Positions 6,829-13,371 of a stretch of 14,929 nt of DNA are shown here, one piece after another. This stretch comes from Actinomycetes bacterium. Its GTDB lineage: Bacteria; Actinomycetota; Coriobacteriia; Coriobacteriales; Eggerthellaceae. The notes under the pieces are model-generated. The model saw nothing but the letters and a program-made list of their open reading frames with translations. It was not told the origin of the DNA and did no database searches. The stretch lies in the NCBI GenBank assembly GCA_023403475.1, contig JAEYEL010000058.1, forward strand, positions 1 through 14,929, read 5' to 3'. A program made the position numbers and the translations under genes. Every line of letters begins with the position of its first letter. Position 1 is the stretch's first letter.

Positions 6829-7494
6829 ATGAAAGCACGCATATCCGACTTGTACGATCTTTCCAACACCATAGCGGGCAGCTACCTGGCTCGGTTCGAA
6901 TATCCCTGGCAGGCTCTTGCCGGTATCAAGGATTTCATTTTGGAACTTGGCCCCACCCTTCCCGCAAGCGAGTACGAGCAGGTTTCCGAAAACGTCTGGG
7001 TCGCGCGCGATGCCCACGTGTTCGAAAGCGCTTACTTAGGTGCGCCCCTCATCATCGACCACGAGGCCGAAGTGCGCCACTGCGCGTTCATCCGCGCGAG
7101 CGCCGTGGTGGGCAAAGGCGCCGTGGTGGGCAATTCCACCGAGCTGAAAAACGTCATCCTGTTCGACAAGGCGCAAGTTCCCCACTACAACTACGTGGGC
7201 GATTCCATTTTGGGAACAGGGGCGCACATGGGCGCGGGCGCCATCACGTCGAATTTGAAAAGCGACCGCACGCTCGTAATAGTGCGCGACGGCGCGGAGG
7301 AAATGGAGACCGGCATCAAGAAGTTCGGCGCGGCATTAGGCGACCACGCGGAGGTGGGCTGCAACAGCGTGCTCTGCCCCGGCTCGGTCATAGGCGCAGA
7401 AACGATAGTCTACCCGCTTTCCCGCGTCCGCGGATTCGTTCCCGCAGGCCACATCTTCAAAGCCGGCGACAACGTGGTAGTACGTCGACGCTAG
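6829..7494 (+). CDS. Left-handed beta-helix protein, GlmU C-terminal-like acetyltransferase
   Basis: The 221-residue protein has a short helical N-terminus and then hexapeptide-repeat sequence from about residue 54. It resembles the acetyltransferase half of GlmU: HYNYVGDS at 119-126, with His119 at the place of GlmU's catalytic histidine, followed by GTGAHMGAGAITSNLKSD. There is no N-terminal pyrophosphorylase domain (no GxGTRMxS motif), so it cannot replace full GlmU alone. Similar stand-alone proteins are often annotated as UDP-GlcNAc pyrophosphorylase-like. The gap after glmM is 16 nt and contains AGAAAGGAG before ATG 6829, so the two are almost certainly co-transcribed. The likely role, by inference, is acetylation of the GlmM product glucosamine-1-phosphate; a different sugar nucleotide step is possible. 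Confidence 0.8.
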   Translation: MKARISDLYDLSNTIAGSYLARFEYPWQALAGIKDFILELGPTLPASEYEQVSENVWVARDAHVFESAYLGAPLIIDHEAEVRHCAFIRASAVVGKGAVVGNSTELKNVILFDKAQVPHYNYVGDSILGTGAHMGAGAITSNLKSDRTLVIVRDGAEEMETGIKKFGAALGDHAEVGCNSVLCPGSVIGAETIVYPLSRVRGFVPAGHIFKAGDNVVVRRR

Positions 7495-7687
7495 AGAAGG
7501 TAAAGACCGCGCGATTTTGAGTTCCTTTGAGCGTCTTTGAGCTCCTTTAAGATATTTTATCGTGGAAAATAGTGGCAATTTGCAAATAGTTATGGGATGA
7601 TAGTACTCAACGTTTTTCAGACCGTTTTGGACGCATCGACTGCATTGCGTGTGGGAGATTCGCCCGTCGCGAGGAAAGAGATCGCTT
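7495..7687 (+). promoter_or_regulatory. Leader and promoter region of the PadR regulator with 10-bp-phased repeats
   Basis: Starting at 7516, the sequence repeats TTTGA with an exact 10-bp period: TTTGAGTTCC, TTTGAGCGTC, TTTGAGCTCC, then the decayed TTTAAGATAT and TTTAT. Further on, AAATAGT occurs at 7567-7573 and 7584-7590, flanking the palindrome GCAATTTGC (7575-7583). Weak promoter-like boxes (for example TTGCAA at 7580-7585) are present, but no convincing pair. A 10-bp phase places each TTTGA on the same face of the helix, as expected for cooperative binding of a regulator. This block may be an operator for PadR autoregulation or for another factor. No terminator for the glmM operon is evident here. 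Confidence 0.4.
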
Positions 7688-8119
7688 ATGTGGAGTAGCT
7701 GTCATCCCAAGTCGGACGACGATTTGAAAGAATGCGCCGAACTGGGAAAATCGCTCAACCGCTTATCCCAGCCCACCATTCTTGCCCTTCTCGCCAAGTC
7801 AGACAAGCCCATGCACGGCTACATCATCGTGCAGGAAGCGGCATCATCGCCCATGTTCGGCGGGAAGAAGCCCGACGCGACCGGCATCTACCGTGCGCTC
7901 AAGCGCATGGAGGAAAGCGGGCTGGTAACTTCCGAATGGGACACGCCGGAAGAGGGGTCGGCCAAGCGCCTGTTCACCCTTACCGAAAAGGGTCGCAGCT
8001 GCCTGCGCCGCTGGATAGACGCGCTCGCCTGCTACGAGCTTACCATCGAAGAGCTGCGAGCAGATGCCGCAAAAGCACTCGGCATCGACCTGCCCGACAC
8101 CCCCGTGTGCGCGCATTAG
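7688..8119 (+). CDS. PadR-family transcriptional regulator
   Basis: The 143-residue protein has a PadR winged-helix domain: LSQPTILALLAKSDKPMHGY (about 26-45) leads into the recognition helix TGIYRALKRMEESGLV (65-80), then the wing with EWDTPEEGSAKRLFTLTEKG. The region after residue 105 is a short dimerisation helix. PadR proteins repress or activate nearby genes in response to small molecules or stress. I choose ATG 7688, which has GAGGAAAGAG just upstream, over the GTG at 7649, which has no ribosome binding site. Five cysteines (5, 16, 105, 115, 141) are notable for so small a regulator. It ends 23 nt from the end of the convergent redox cluster, so its target is not obvious from position. 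The phased repeats upstream suggest autoregulation. Confidence 0.88.
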   Translation: MWSSCHPKSDDDLKECAELGKSLNRLSQPTILALLAKSDKPMHGYIIVQEAASSPMFGGKKPDATGIYRALKRMEESGLVTSEWDTPEEGSAKRLFTLTEKGRSCLRRWIDALACYELTIEELRADAAKALGIDLPDTPVCAH

Positions 8120-8142
8120 CACTCCCCAAATGCCTCGAATGC

Positions 8143-9468
8143 TTATCCGTAGAACGTGGACATAAGCCAAGGACCGTATTCGCCCGACCACATGGATTGC
8201 AGTTGATCGAATATCTGCGCCCAATCTATGGTTTCGCCGAAGAGCAGTTCCAGGTAGTGGCGGCTTCCCATGGCACGGTTGGGCTGATCAAGACAGGCTT
8301 GGGCAACTGTGTAGGTGCAGGTAGGGCACATGGTCACCAAGGTCTGTGCGCCGGTTTTGCGTGCCTCCTCTATCACGCGCCACACGCGACGGTTCGTGAT
8401 GTCGGCATCATAGGAGCCCACCGCGCCCCCGGCGCCGCAGCAGAGCGTGCCGCGCTTGCGATGATCCATCTCGCGCAGCTCGGTTTCGGGCATGTAGCGG
8501 CGCACCAGCTCGCGGATGGCCGCGCCGTGCCGCCCTTCCGCACGATCATGACACGAATCGAACACGGTCACGCTTTCAGTCGCAAGAGGCGAGAACCCGC
8601 ATGCAGGGGGGCACGCTAGCGGATCTGCGCCCTTCATCTTCCCCGCCACCTGCAGCATGAATTCCGGCAACGGAACTATTTCCACCTCGTCGCGCATAAT
8701 TTCAGCGAACTCCTCGCCGCAGCCAGGGCACACCGTAAGCATGCGCTTTGCGCCCGCTGCACGCATCTGGTCAAGTATGCGCTCGCGCAGCGCGGCGGCT
8801 CTGTCGAATAGTCCAGCGCTCATAAGGGGGCTTCCGCAGCAGTCGTCCGAAAGCGCCCATTTGACACCTGCCGAGGTAAGCCAGTTGCCCGCTTTGCGCG
8901 TCAGCTCGGGCGCATAGCTTACAAGCGAGCAGCCGGGGAAAAACACCGTATCGACCAAACCCGGCCCCGCCTCAGCTGCCTGGCTCAAGTACGTGAATTC
9001 CGGATAGCCTATTCCGTAGATGGCGCGATAGGCGCTGAACAGGTGCCATTCGTTATCGACCATGACGATACGCGAATCGTCGGGAGGCATAAGCCCTGCT
9101 TGCATGAACAGAATGCGCCAGTCGCGCATGCGGTCGGCAGCCAGAACATGATGGCTGCATGCTGCCGTACAATAGCCGCAAAAGCAGCAGCGCCGAAGCG
9201 CGTTGTACATTTGCGGACGATCGTTCACCAATTGAAGAACCGCCTGCGGGCGCTTAGCCTCATCGATAAGCATCACCCGCTCGTACGCCTCTTCCACCAG
9301 GCCCGCATCGAGGTCGGCTTCCTTTAGCACCTCGCAACGCAGCTGGCAGCGCTTGCAGTGAGAACAGGTAACCTGCTTGTTTGCCCATGCTGCGAGCATA
9401 TCGAGCTGTGCTGAGCCCAGCTTCGCAATCTCACCCAATTCCACCGAAGTGAGCTTCCTGTTCTCCAT
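8143..9468 (-). CDS. (Fe-S)-binding protein with two CCG domains, HdrD/GlpC-like
   Basis: The 441-residue protein has two [4Fe-4S] motifs near the N-terminus (Cys35-38-41-45 and Cys94-97-100-104) and two complete CCG domains. CCG1 has Cys180, Cys210-Cys211 and Cys247/Cys250. CCG2 has Cys306, Cys343-Cys344 and Cys381/Cys384. The spacing fits the C-x(29-39)-CC-x(35-36)-CxxC pattern that binds the non-cubane clusters of heterodisulfide reductase HdrB/HdrD. Such proteins pass electrons between ferredoxin-like donors and a dehydrogenase or reductase partner. No transmembrane segment is seen, so it is probably cytoplasmic or peripheral. ATG 9468 follows AAAGGCGAG and lies 2 nt after the stop of the GNAT gene, indicating translational coupling. 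The frame is open to 9777, but the upstream part is Arg/Gly-rich shadow of the GNAT gene. It is the last gene of the cluster. Confidence 0.9.
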   Translation of the reverse strand: MENRKLTSVELGEIAKLGSAQLDMLAAWANKQVTCSHCKRCQLRCEVLKEADLDAGLVEEAYERVMLIDEAKRPQAVLQLVNDRPQMYNALRRCCFCGYCTAACSHHVLAADRMRDWRILFMQAGLMPPDDSRIVMVDNEWHLFSAYRAIYGIGYPEFTYLSQAAEAGPGLVDTVFFPGCSLVSYAPELTRKAGNWLTSAGVKWALSDDCCGSPLMSAGLFDRAAALRERILDQMRAAGAKRMLTVCPGCGEEFAEIMRDEVEIVPLPEFMLQVAGKMKGADPLACPPACGFSPLATESVTVFDSCHDRAEGRHGAAIRELVRRYMPETELREMDHRKRGTLCCGAGGAVGSYDADITNRRVWRVIEEARKTGAQTLVTMCPTCTYTVAQACLDQPNRAMGSRHYLELLFGETIDWAQIFDQLQSMWSGEYGPWLMSTFYG

Positions 9469-9470
9469 AG

Positions 9471-9914
9471 CTACTCGCCTTTCCTTTCCGCGCGCACCAT
9501 GGGCAAAGGCCCGCATTCCTCTCGCGCGTCGCAGTTGTCGCAGTCTTCCGTCACGCCGGGTGCGATGTCTTCCCACGTTGCTTCCGCAAAACCGAGCGCA
9601 CGGTAGAAGGGGATGCTTTTCCCGCGAGCGACCAGCCGCAGCTCCCCGCAGCGCGCAAGGGCGTCTTCCACCAGCGCTCGACCCACCCCGTATCCGCGCC
9701 ATGCGGAATACACCACCACCGGGTTCACATGGGCAACACCGGCATCGGAGAAAGCCAAGCGCAGAAACCCGACGCACTCGTCATCGGCATTCGCCGCCAC
9801 GGTGACGTTTTCCAGCGAGGGCAGCGAATCCATACCTTCGACATAGGTGTAGCGGTCTATGAGCTCGCGGTCGCCTTCGACTGCCGGCCGCAGCGTGAAC
9901 AGCTCCTCTGCCAC
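9471..9914 (-). CDS. GNAT-family N-acetyltransferase with C-terminal cysteine cluster
   Basis: A 147-residue GCN5-related acetyltransferase. The acetyl-CoA pyrophosphate loop RGYGVGRAL lies at 73-81 and the typical motif B IPFYRALGF at 101-109. The substrate is unknown. The tail has three cysteines, CDNCDAREEC at 125-134, which could bind metal; this is unusual for GNAT proteins. I choose GTG 9914 as start because a perfect AGGAGG (9921-9926) lies 6 nt upstream; the TTG at 9920 abuts the Shine-Dalgarno. That AGGAGG overlaps the TAG stop of the ferredoxin-DUF169 gene, and the GNAT stop is 2 nt before the next ATG, so it is embedded in the operon. Its place suggests it acetylates a product or protein of this pathway. 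Confidence 0.85.
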   Translation of the reverse strand: MAEELFTLRPAVEGDRELIDRYTYVEGMDSLPSLENVTVAANADDECVGFLRLAFSDAGVAHVNPVVVYSAWRGYGVGRALVEDALARCGELRLVARGKSIPFYRALGFAEATWEDIAPGVTEDCDNCDAREECGPLPMVRAERKGE

Positions 9915-9924
9915 AGACAACCTC

Positions 9925-10908
9925 CTACATGATGGGCGGTACGTATATCTTCATACGGGAATGCGGGATGGCCTTCTTTGCCAGCTCCGTGCACCCCTCA
10001 ACCACCGTGGGCAGCTTAGCCGTAGGCACGCCCATGAACATCATGTCTTCGCCCACGTCGCTTGCCGCACGGCAGCCATAACAGCCGAACGTGATGTTGG
10101 GCTCGTTTTCCATAAGCGGATAGAGCACCGCCTCCACGCACATGGAATTGTAGCCGCTCGCATGGAAGTCGAAGCGGTGGCCGGTGTAGTAGCTCATGGA
10201 CATGCACAGCCACATCATCTGCTCGGGCGTGCCCGTGAACACCACCACCTCGGGCTCGCGCACGGTCTTCGCAAGCGGAGCCACGTAGGTGGCGCGACGG
10301 CTCTTCGGCGGAAGCGTGGGGCGCTCCGCCACCATGCGCGCTGCGGCTTCGGCGTTCACCAGCTTGTGGAACAGCACGTATATCTCGCCGGTGGCCAGCT
10401 TCTCGGGAACGCCGGTCATACCGAAGATGGACGTGCCGTCGGGGCACGAATGCCTGTGCGGGGGCATAAGTATGCTCGCGCCCCGCCGCGCCGCCATCAT
10501 GGCCTGGCAGAAGCGCAGGTTTTCGGGCGGCATGGGCACGTCGGGCAAAAGCTCGTCTTTACCGATGAGGCTCACCGCCACCGGCTGCCAGCGCAAATCG
10601 AGCTTCTCCATAATGACGCGCTGCATGTCGGCATAGTGCTTCTGCAGGTCGCGGGAAAGGGGCTGCGCACGCGGTTCGTCGGCGAAGGGGTCGTAGGTCG
10701 CATCTCCCGTCGCCTCCACCAGAAGCGCCCGCTGCGGGCAGTTCCCCGAACAGGTGGTGCACCCCACGCAGTTTTCGGGATGCGCTGCGAAGGGGTTGCC
10801 CCCCTCGTTTTCCTCGAGCACGTCGCACGGGCAAAACGCAATGCACAACCCGCACTTCAAACACCGGTGCGGATCGTTCGTAATCTTGTAATCGGCCTCT
10901 TGCGGCAT
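9925..10908 (-). CDS. Ferredoxin-DUF169 fusion protein
   Basis: The 327-residue protein begins with a two-cluster bacterial ferredoxin domain: Cys16-19-22-26-Pro and Cys47-50-53-57-Pro. From about residue 90 it becomes a DUF169 domain, with WQPVAVSLIGKDEL, a conserved FCQAMMAAR, MSYYTGHRF, and near the end GCYGCRAASDVGEDMM (275-290), which holds two more cysteines. DUF169 proteins are common in anaerobes and have no established function that I can name. ATG 10908 follows GAAAGGAG at 4-5 nt. It is 52 nt downstream of the radical SAM gene and its stop overlaps the GNAT ribosome binding site. It is a good candidate for the electron carrier of the cluster. No signal peptide or membrane helix is seen. 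Confidence 0.87.
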   Translation of the reverse strand: MPQEADYKITNDPHRCLKCGLCIAFCPCDVLEENEGGNPFAAHPENCVGCTTCSGNCPQRALLVEATGDATYDPFADEPRAQPLSRDLQKHYADMQRVIMEKLDLRWQPVAVSLIGKDELLPDVPMPPENLRFCQAMMAARRGASILMPPHRHSCPDGTSIFGMTGVPEKLATGEIYVLFHKLVNAEAAARMVAERPTLPPKSRRATYVAPLAKTVREPEVVVFTGTPEQMMWLCMSMSYYTGHRFDFHASGYNSMCVEAVLYPLMENEPNITFGCYGCRAASDVGEDMMFMGVPTAKLPTVVEGCTELAKKAIPHSRMKIYVPPIM

Positions 10909-10960
10909 ACCGCTCCTTTCAACAACCTTTACCGAACCGCCACGACCGTCGGAAACCCTC

Positions 10961-12265
10961 CTACTTGCACCAAGGCGTGTACACGCGCTCGCCCGCGCTG
11001 TTCGTCAAATGGTACGAGCAGAACGGGATGGCCCGACCGTCAGGCACCGTCACCATCATGGAGCATTCGCGCAAACGCTGCACGTCCATGGAAACCGCAT
11101 CCATGTAGTTCATGATGACAACGGAAAGCCCCGTGCCCACAAAAACGCCGCGCTTTGCCAAGATGTCGAGGAACACCGACCCTTGCGGGCTGTCGGGGGA
11201 ATATCCCGCACGGTACTCCTCCATGGTAAGCGCCCGCGTGGCCGGATAGAAGCCTGAAGGATGGGCGGCCACGCCTTCGGGGGGTTCGCCTTTCACCAGA
11301 AACACGCCCGTGTCGCACAGCGGGTTCGAGCAGCCAAGCGGCCAGATATCGTAGGGCGCAAGCAGCCCTTCGGACTGTTCGGCCAGCTGGAAGATCACAT
11401 CGCCCGCACTCATGGGCAGGGCGCGCTTCGCATCGAAGCGCCCCGACGTGAACGCCGGCTGCAAGGCAAGTCCCGCCACCACGTCGGAATTTTCCAGCGA
11501 GTAGCGCAGAAGGTCGCCCAGCTGGCAGTCGTTCAACCCCGCCACCACGGCAACGGAAAGCACCACTTGGATGCCCACCTCGCGGCACCGCTCGATAACG
11601 CGTAGCTTCACGTCCAAGATGTCGCGTCCGCACGTAGCCTCATACACGTTGCCGGTCAAACCGTCGAAGGAAAGATACACGCCCGTAAGCCCCGCCGCGA
11701 CCAAGTCTTCAAGGTATCCTGGACGCGACGCTATGACCAGCCCGTTCGTGTTCACCTCGATGCCCCAGAAGCCCTTGTTTCGACCCATGAGAATAATCTC
11801 GGGCAAATCTTTGCGCGTGGTGGGTTCGCCGCCGGTTATCTGCACCGCGCCGTCTGTTCCCACGGCGTTCGCTATGACGTCGTACATGTCGGAAATCTCG
11901 TCAAGCGAAAGATCGGCCTCGCCCGTTTCCGAGCTGGCGAAGCACACCGGGCAGTGCAGGTTGCAGTTGCGCGTGACCTCTATTTCCAAAAGCGTTCCGC
12001 GCCGCTCGTGCCGAGCGCAGGTGCCGCAGCCTTTCGGACACGGCGCAGTTACCGGAATGGTGTTTTCCGGCCGCGTCTTGGGGAAGGCGCCCGCCCGCAG
12101 CCACTCGTAGTGTTCGGCATCAGGCCACATGCGCGTGGCAAGATCGCCGTGTTCCGGGCATGTGCGCTCCATCCACACCACGCCCGCATCATCGGCATAC
12201 ACCCGTGCCGGCAGCTCCTTCAAACAAGTAGGGCACAACGCAATCGTCTTATGCAACTCTTCCAT
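10961..12265 (-). CDS. Radical SAM protein with extra cysteine motifs (Tes/TrsS-like)
   Basis: The 434-residue protein has the radical SAM cluster motif CNLHCPVC (Cys101, 105, 108) and the SAM-binding GGEP at 145-148. An N-terminal domain has Cys11/Cys14 and a later Cys36 in TCPEHG, which looks like a zinc or rubredoxin-type knuckle. Cys76/80/83 (CPKGCGTC) directly precede the radical SAM core, and late cysteines (401, 416 in PFCSYH, 433) could bind an auxiliary cluster. From memory this layout (CPxC domain, CxxxCxxC pre-motif, FMD-like and PFC motifs near the end) is shared with tetraether synthase Tes and the seleno-protein family TrsS, so it may act on an unactivated carbon or carry out a methyl or sulfur transfer. 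The reaction is unknown. ATG 12265 follows GGAGGGAGG. It is the third functional domain of the minus-strand cluster. Confidence 0.85.
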   Translation of the reverse strand: MEELHKTIALCPTCLKELPARVYADDAGVVWMERTCPEHGDLATRMWPDAEHYEWLRAGAFPKTRPENTIPVTAPCPKGCGTCARHERRGTLLEIEVTRNCNLHCPVCFASSETGEADLSLDEISDMYDVIANAVGTDGAVQITGGEPTTRKDLPEIILMGRNKGFWGIEVNTNGLVIASRPGYLEDLVAAGLTGVYLSFDGLTGNVYEATCGRDILDVKLRVIERCREVGIQVVLSVAVVAGLNDCQLGDLLRYSLENSDVVAGLALQPAFTSGRFDAKRALPMSAGDVIFQLAEQSEGLLAPYDIWPLGCSNPLCDTGVFLVKGEPPEGVAAHPSGFYPATRALTMEEYRAGYSPDSPQGSVFLDILAKRGVFVGTGLSVVIMNYMDAVSMDVQRLRECSMMVTVPDGRAIPFCSYHLTNSAGERVYTPWCK

Positions 12266-12504
12266 ATTCCTCCCTCCGCTTCTCTTCCACAGAGCAGACC
12301 TAGATCCATTCTCCTTAATCTAATTTTGTAGAACAGGTTGGCGCTAGTAAGTCAGCGAGAAGCGACCTCGCGTGCCGGATTGCCGTGTTTCGCGGCTGAG
12401 CGGCCTTCGGGCCGCGAAGGCAAGCGAAAAAGCGGCAAGATGGCATGCGAGAACGCTTCGCAGCGTCGACTTCGTTCCGCCGGTCGGCAGACCGGCGGAA
12501 CCCG
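12266..12504. other. 239-bp hairpin-rich spacer within the redox cluster
   Basis: No gene is supported here. There are two strong hairpins. One is the perfect 12-bp stem at 12474-12501. The other is GCGGCC-TTCG-GGCCGC at 12400-12415, a UUCG-capped stem that competes with an alternative pairing of TTCGCGG (12389-12395) with 12412-12418. Just upstream of the radical SAM gene the composition becomes A/T-rich on the minus strand (about 12320-12340), which could hold a secondary promoter, but no convincing -35/-10 pair is seen. This is the only long gap in the cluster and may split it into two transcripts or mark an insertion. Confidence 0.45.
12474..12501 (-). terminator. Perfect 12-bp hairpin 3 nt after the DUF2064 stop
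   Basis: Bases 12474-12485 (GTTCCGCCGGTC) are the exact reverse complement of 12490-12501, with a 4-nt loop. Read on the minus strand it begins 3 nt after the TAA stop. There is no T-tract after it, so it is not a textbook terminator. It may weaken read-through into the radical SAM gene or protect the upstream mRNA's 3' end. Confidence 0.4.
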
Positions 12505-13371
12505 TTACTCGTCGATGTATTGCCTCGGGTCGTGCTCGTCGTTGGGAGGCGTGGAAACCCGGATGCCCATGTAGTCCACCCAGGCGAGCACGCGCTCGGG
12601 AACGAACAGATCGACCTGATGCTTCGCCGCTTCCTTGATGGCGCGCATGCAGGAAATGGCATGCGCCAAATCGGTGCGCTCGTCGATGTCGGCTATGGGC
12701 GAGAAGTACGCGGAGGGAATGTCTTTCTCCTGCAGCTTCGCCACATAGGCGTCAAGCGCGGCCACGCCGTCCATGTTGTAGTACACGCCCTGATGGTTGA
12801 TGGGCGTGTTGTAGCTAAAGCCCACGAGCGAGGTTCCGCATTCTTGGCACGGCGCCTGCACAAAGCCAGGCGTTCCCAGGCTCTGGAAGTAGTCGAGCCA
12901 CTCGAACGCCTGCGTGATGTGCGATTTCGGCATGGTGGGAATGTCGCCACCCACCGACACGATGCTCTCGTAGCCCAACGCGAAGATCTGCTTGAAAGCA
13001 TCGTCGAAGTGGTCGTCGAACGTGGCGCCCTTGTCGGTGAGGTAGTGGATCTCCATAGGCCAAGGCCCTATGGCGTCATACGTTTCGCGCATAAGATCCA
13101 CGTTGTCGGCCGGCGTGGTGGAAACGAAGAAGTCATAGGTTATCTTCGTTGCCTCCGGGTTGTTCTTCACCAGTTCGTCGTTTTCGGCTTGCAGCTGCAA
13201 AAGCGCATGCATGGCCATTTCGCTCACGTCGTACAGGCTGCGCTTGAAGAACTCGGCCGCCTGGGTCTCGCTCAAGAAACCACCGTGCTTGGTGGTCAGG
13301 CGCGTCTTCACCATGCCCGGCACCGGGGGCTTGCTGAACAGCAGCAACGCATGTTTCTTCTCTTTCGCCAC
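12505..13371 (-). CDS. DUF2064 / TIGR04282-like transferase, internal translation start of the fused frame
   Basis: Alternative, separately initiated product of 288 residues (start VAKEKKHALL). The DUF2064 signature KPPVPGMVKTRL is at 14-25, and GGDIPTMP at 141-148 is the metal/nucleotide GxD-type motif of this GT-A-like fold. A CxxC (Cys175/178, CQEC) precedes a region that differs from the usual DGGYYL motif of the family, and the protein is longer than the roughly 200-residue norm. Family members are related to the guanylyltransferase CofC and to glycosyltransferases annotated in arsenosugar clusters. The real donor and acceptor here are unknown. GTG 13371 has GAGGAG at 13378-13383 with 6-nt spacing. 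That is why I believe this start is used even though the upstream molybdoenzyme frame reads into it. Confidence 0.65.
   Translation of the reverse strand: MAKEKKHALLLFSKPPVPGMVKTRLTTKHGGFLSETQAAEFFKRSLYDVSEMAMHALLQLQAENDELVKNNPEATKITYDFFVSTTPADNVDLMRETYDAIGPWPMEIHYLTDKGATFDDHFDDAFKQIFALGYESIVSVGGDIPTMPKSHITQAFEWLDYFQSLGTPGFVQAPCQECGTSLVGFSYNTPINHQGVYYNMDGVAALDAYVAKLQEKDIPSAYFSPIADIDERTDLAHAISCMRAIKEAAKHQVDLFVPERVLAWVDYMGIRVSTPPNDEHDPRQYIDE

Noticed and set aside
7649..7687. Upstream GTG start for the PadR protein
   Set aside because: No ribosome binding site precedes it, while ATG 7688 has GAGGAAAGAG upstream.
9469..9777. N-terminal extension of the CCG protein
   Set aside because: The extra residues are Arg/Gly/Cys-rich, overlap the GNAT gene, and ATG 9468 has a proper ribosome binding site.
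9859..11115. 418-residue plus-strand open frame opposite the DUF169 and GNAT genes
   Set aside because: Antisense to well-supported iron-sulfur genes, no ribosome binding site, His/Arg-rich composition typical of a shadow.
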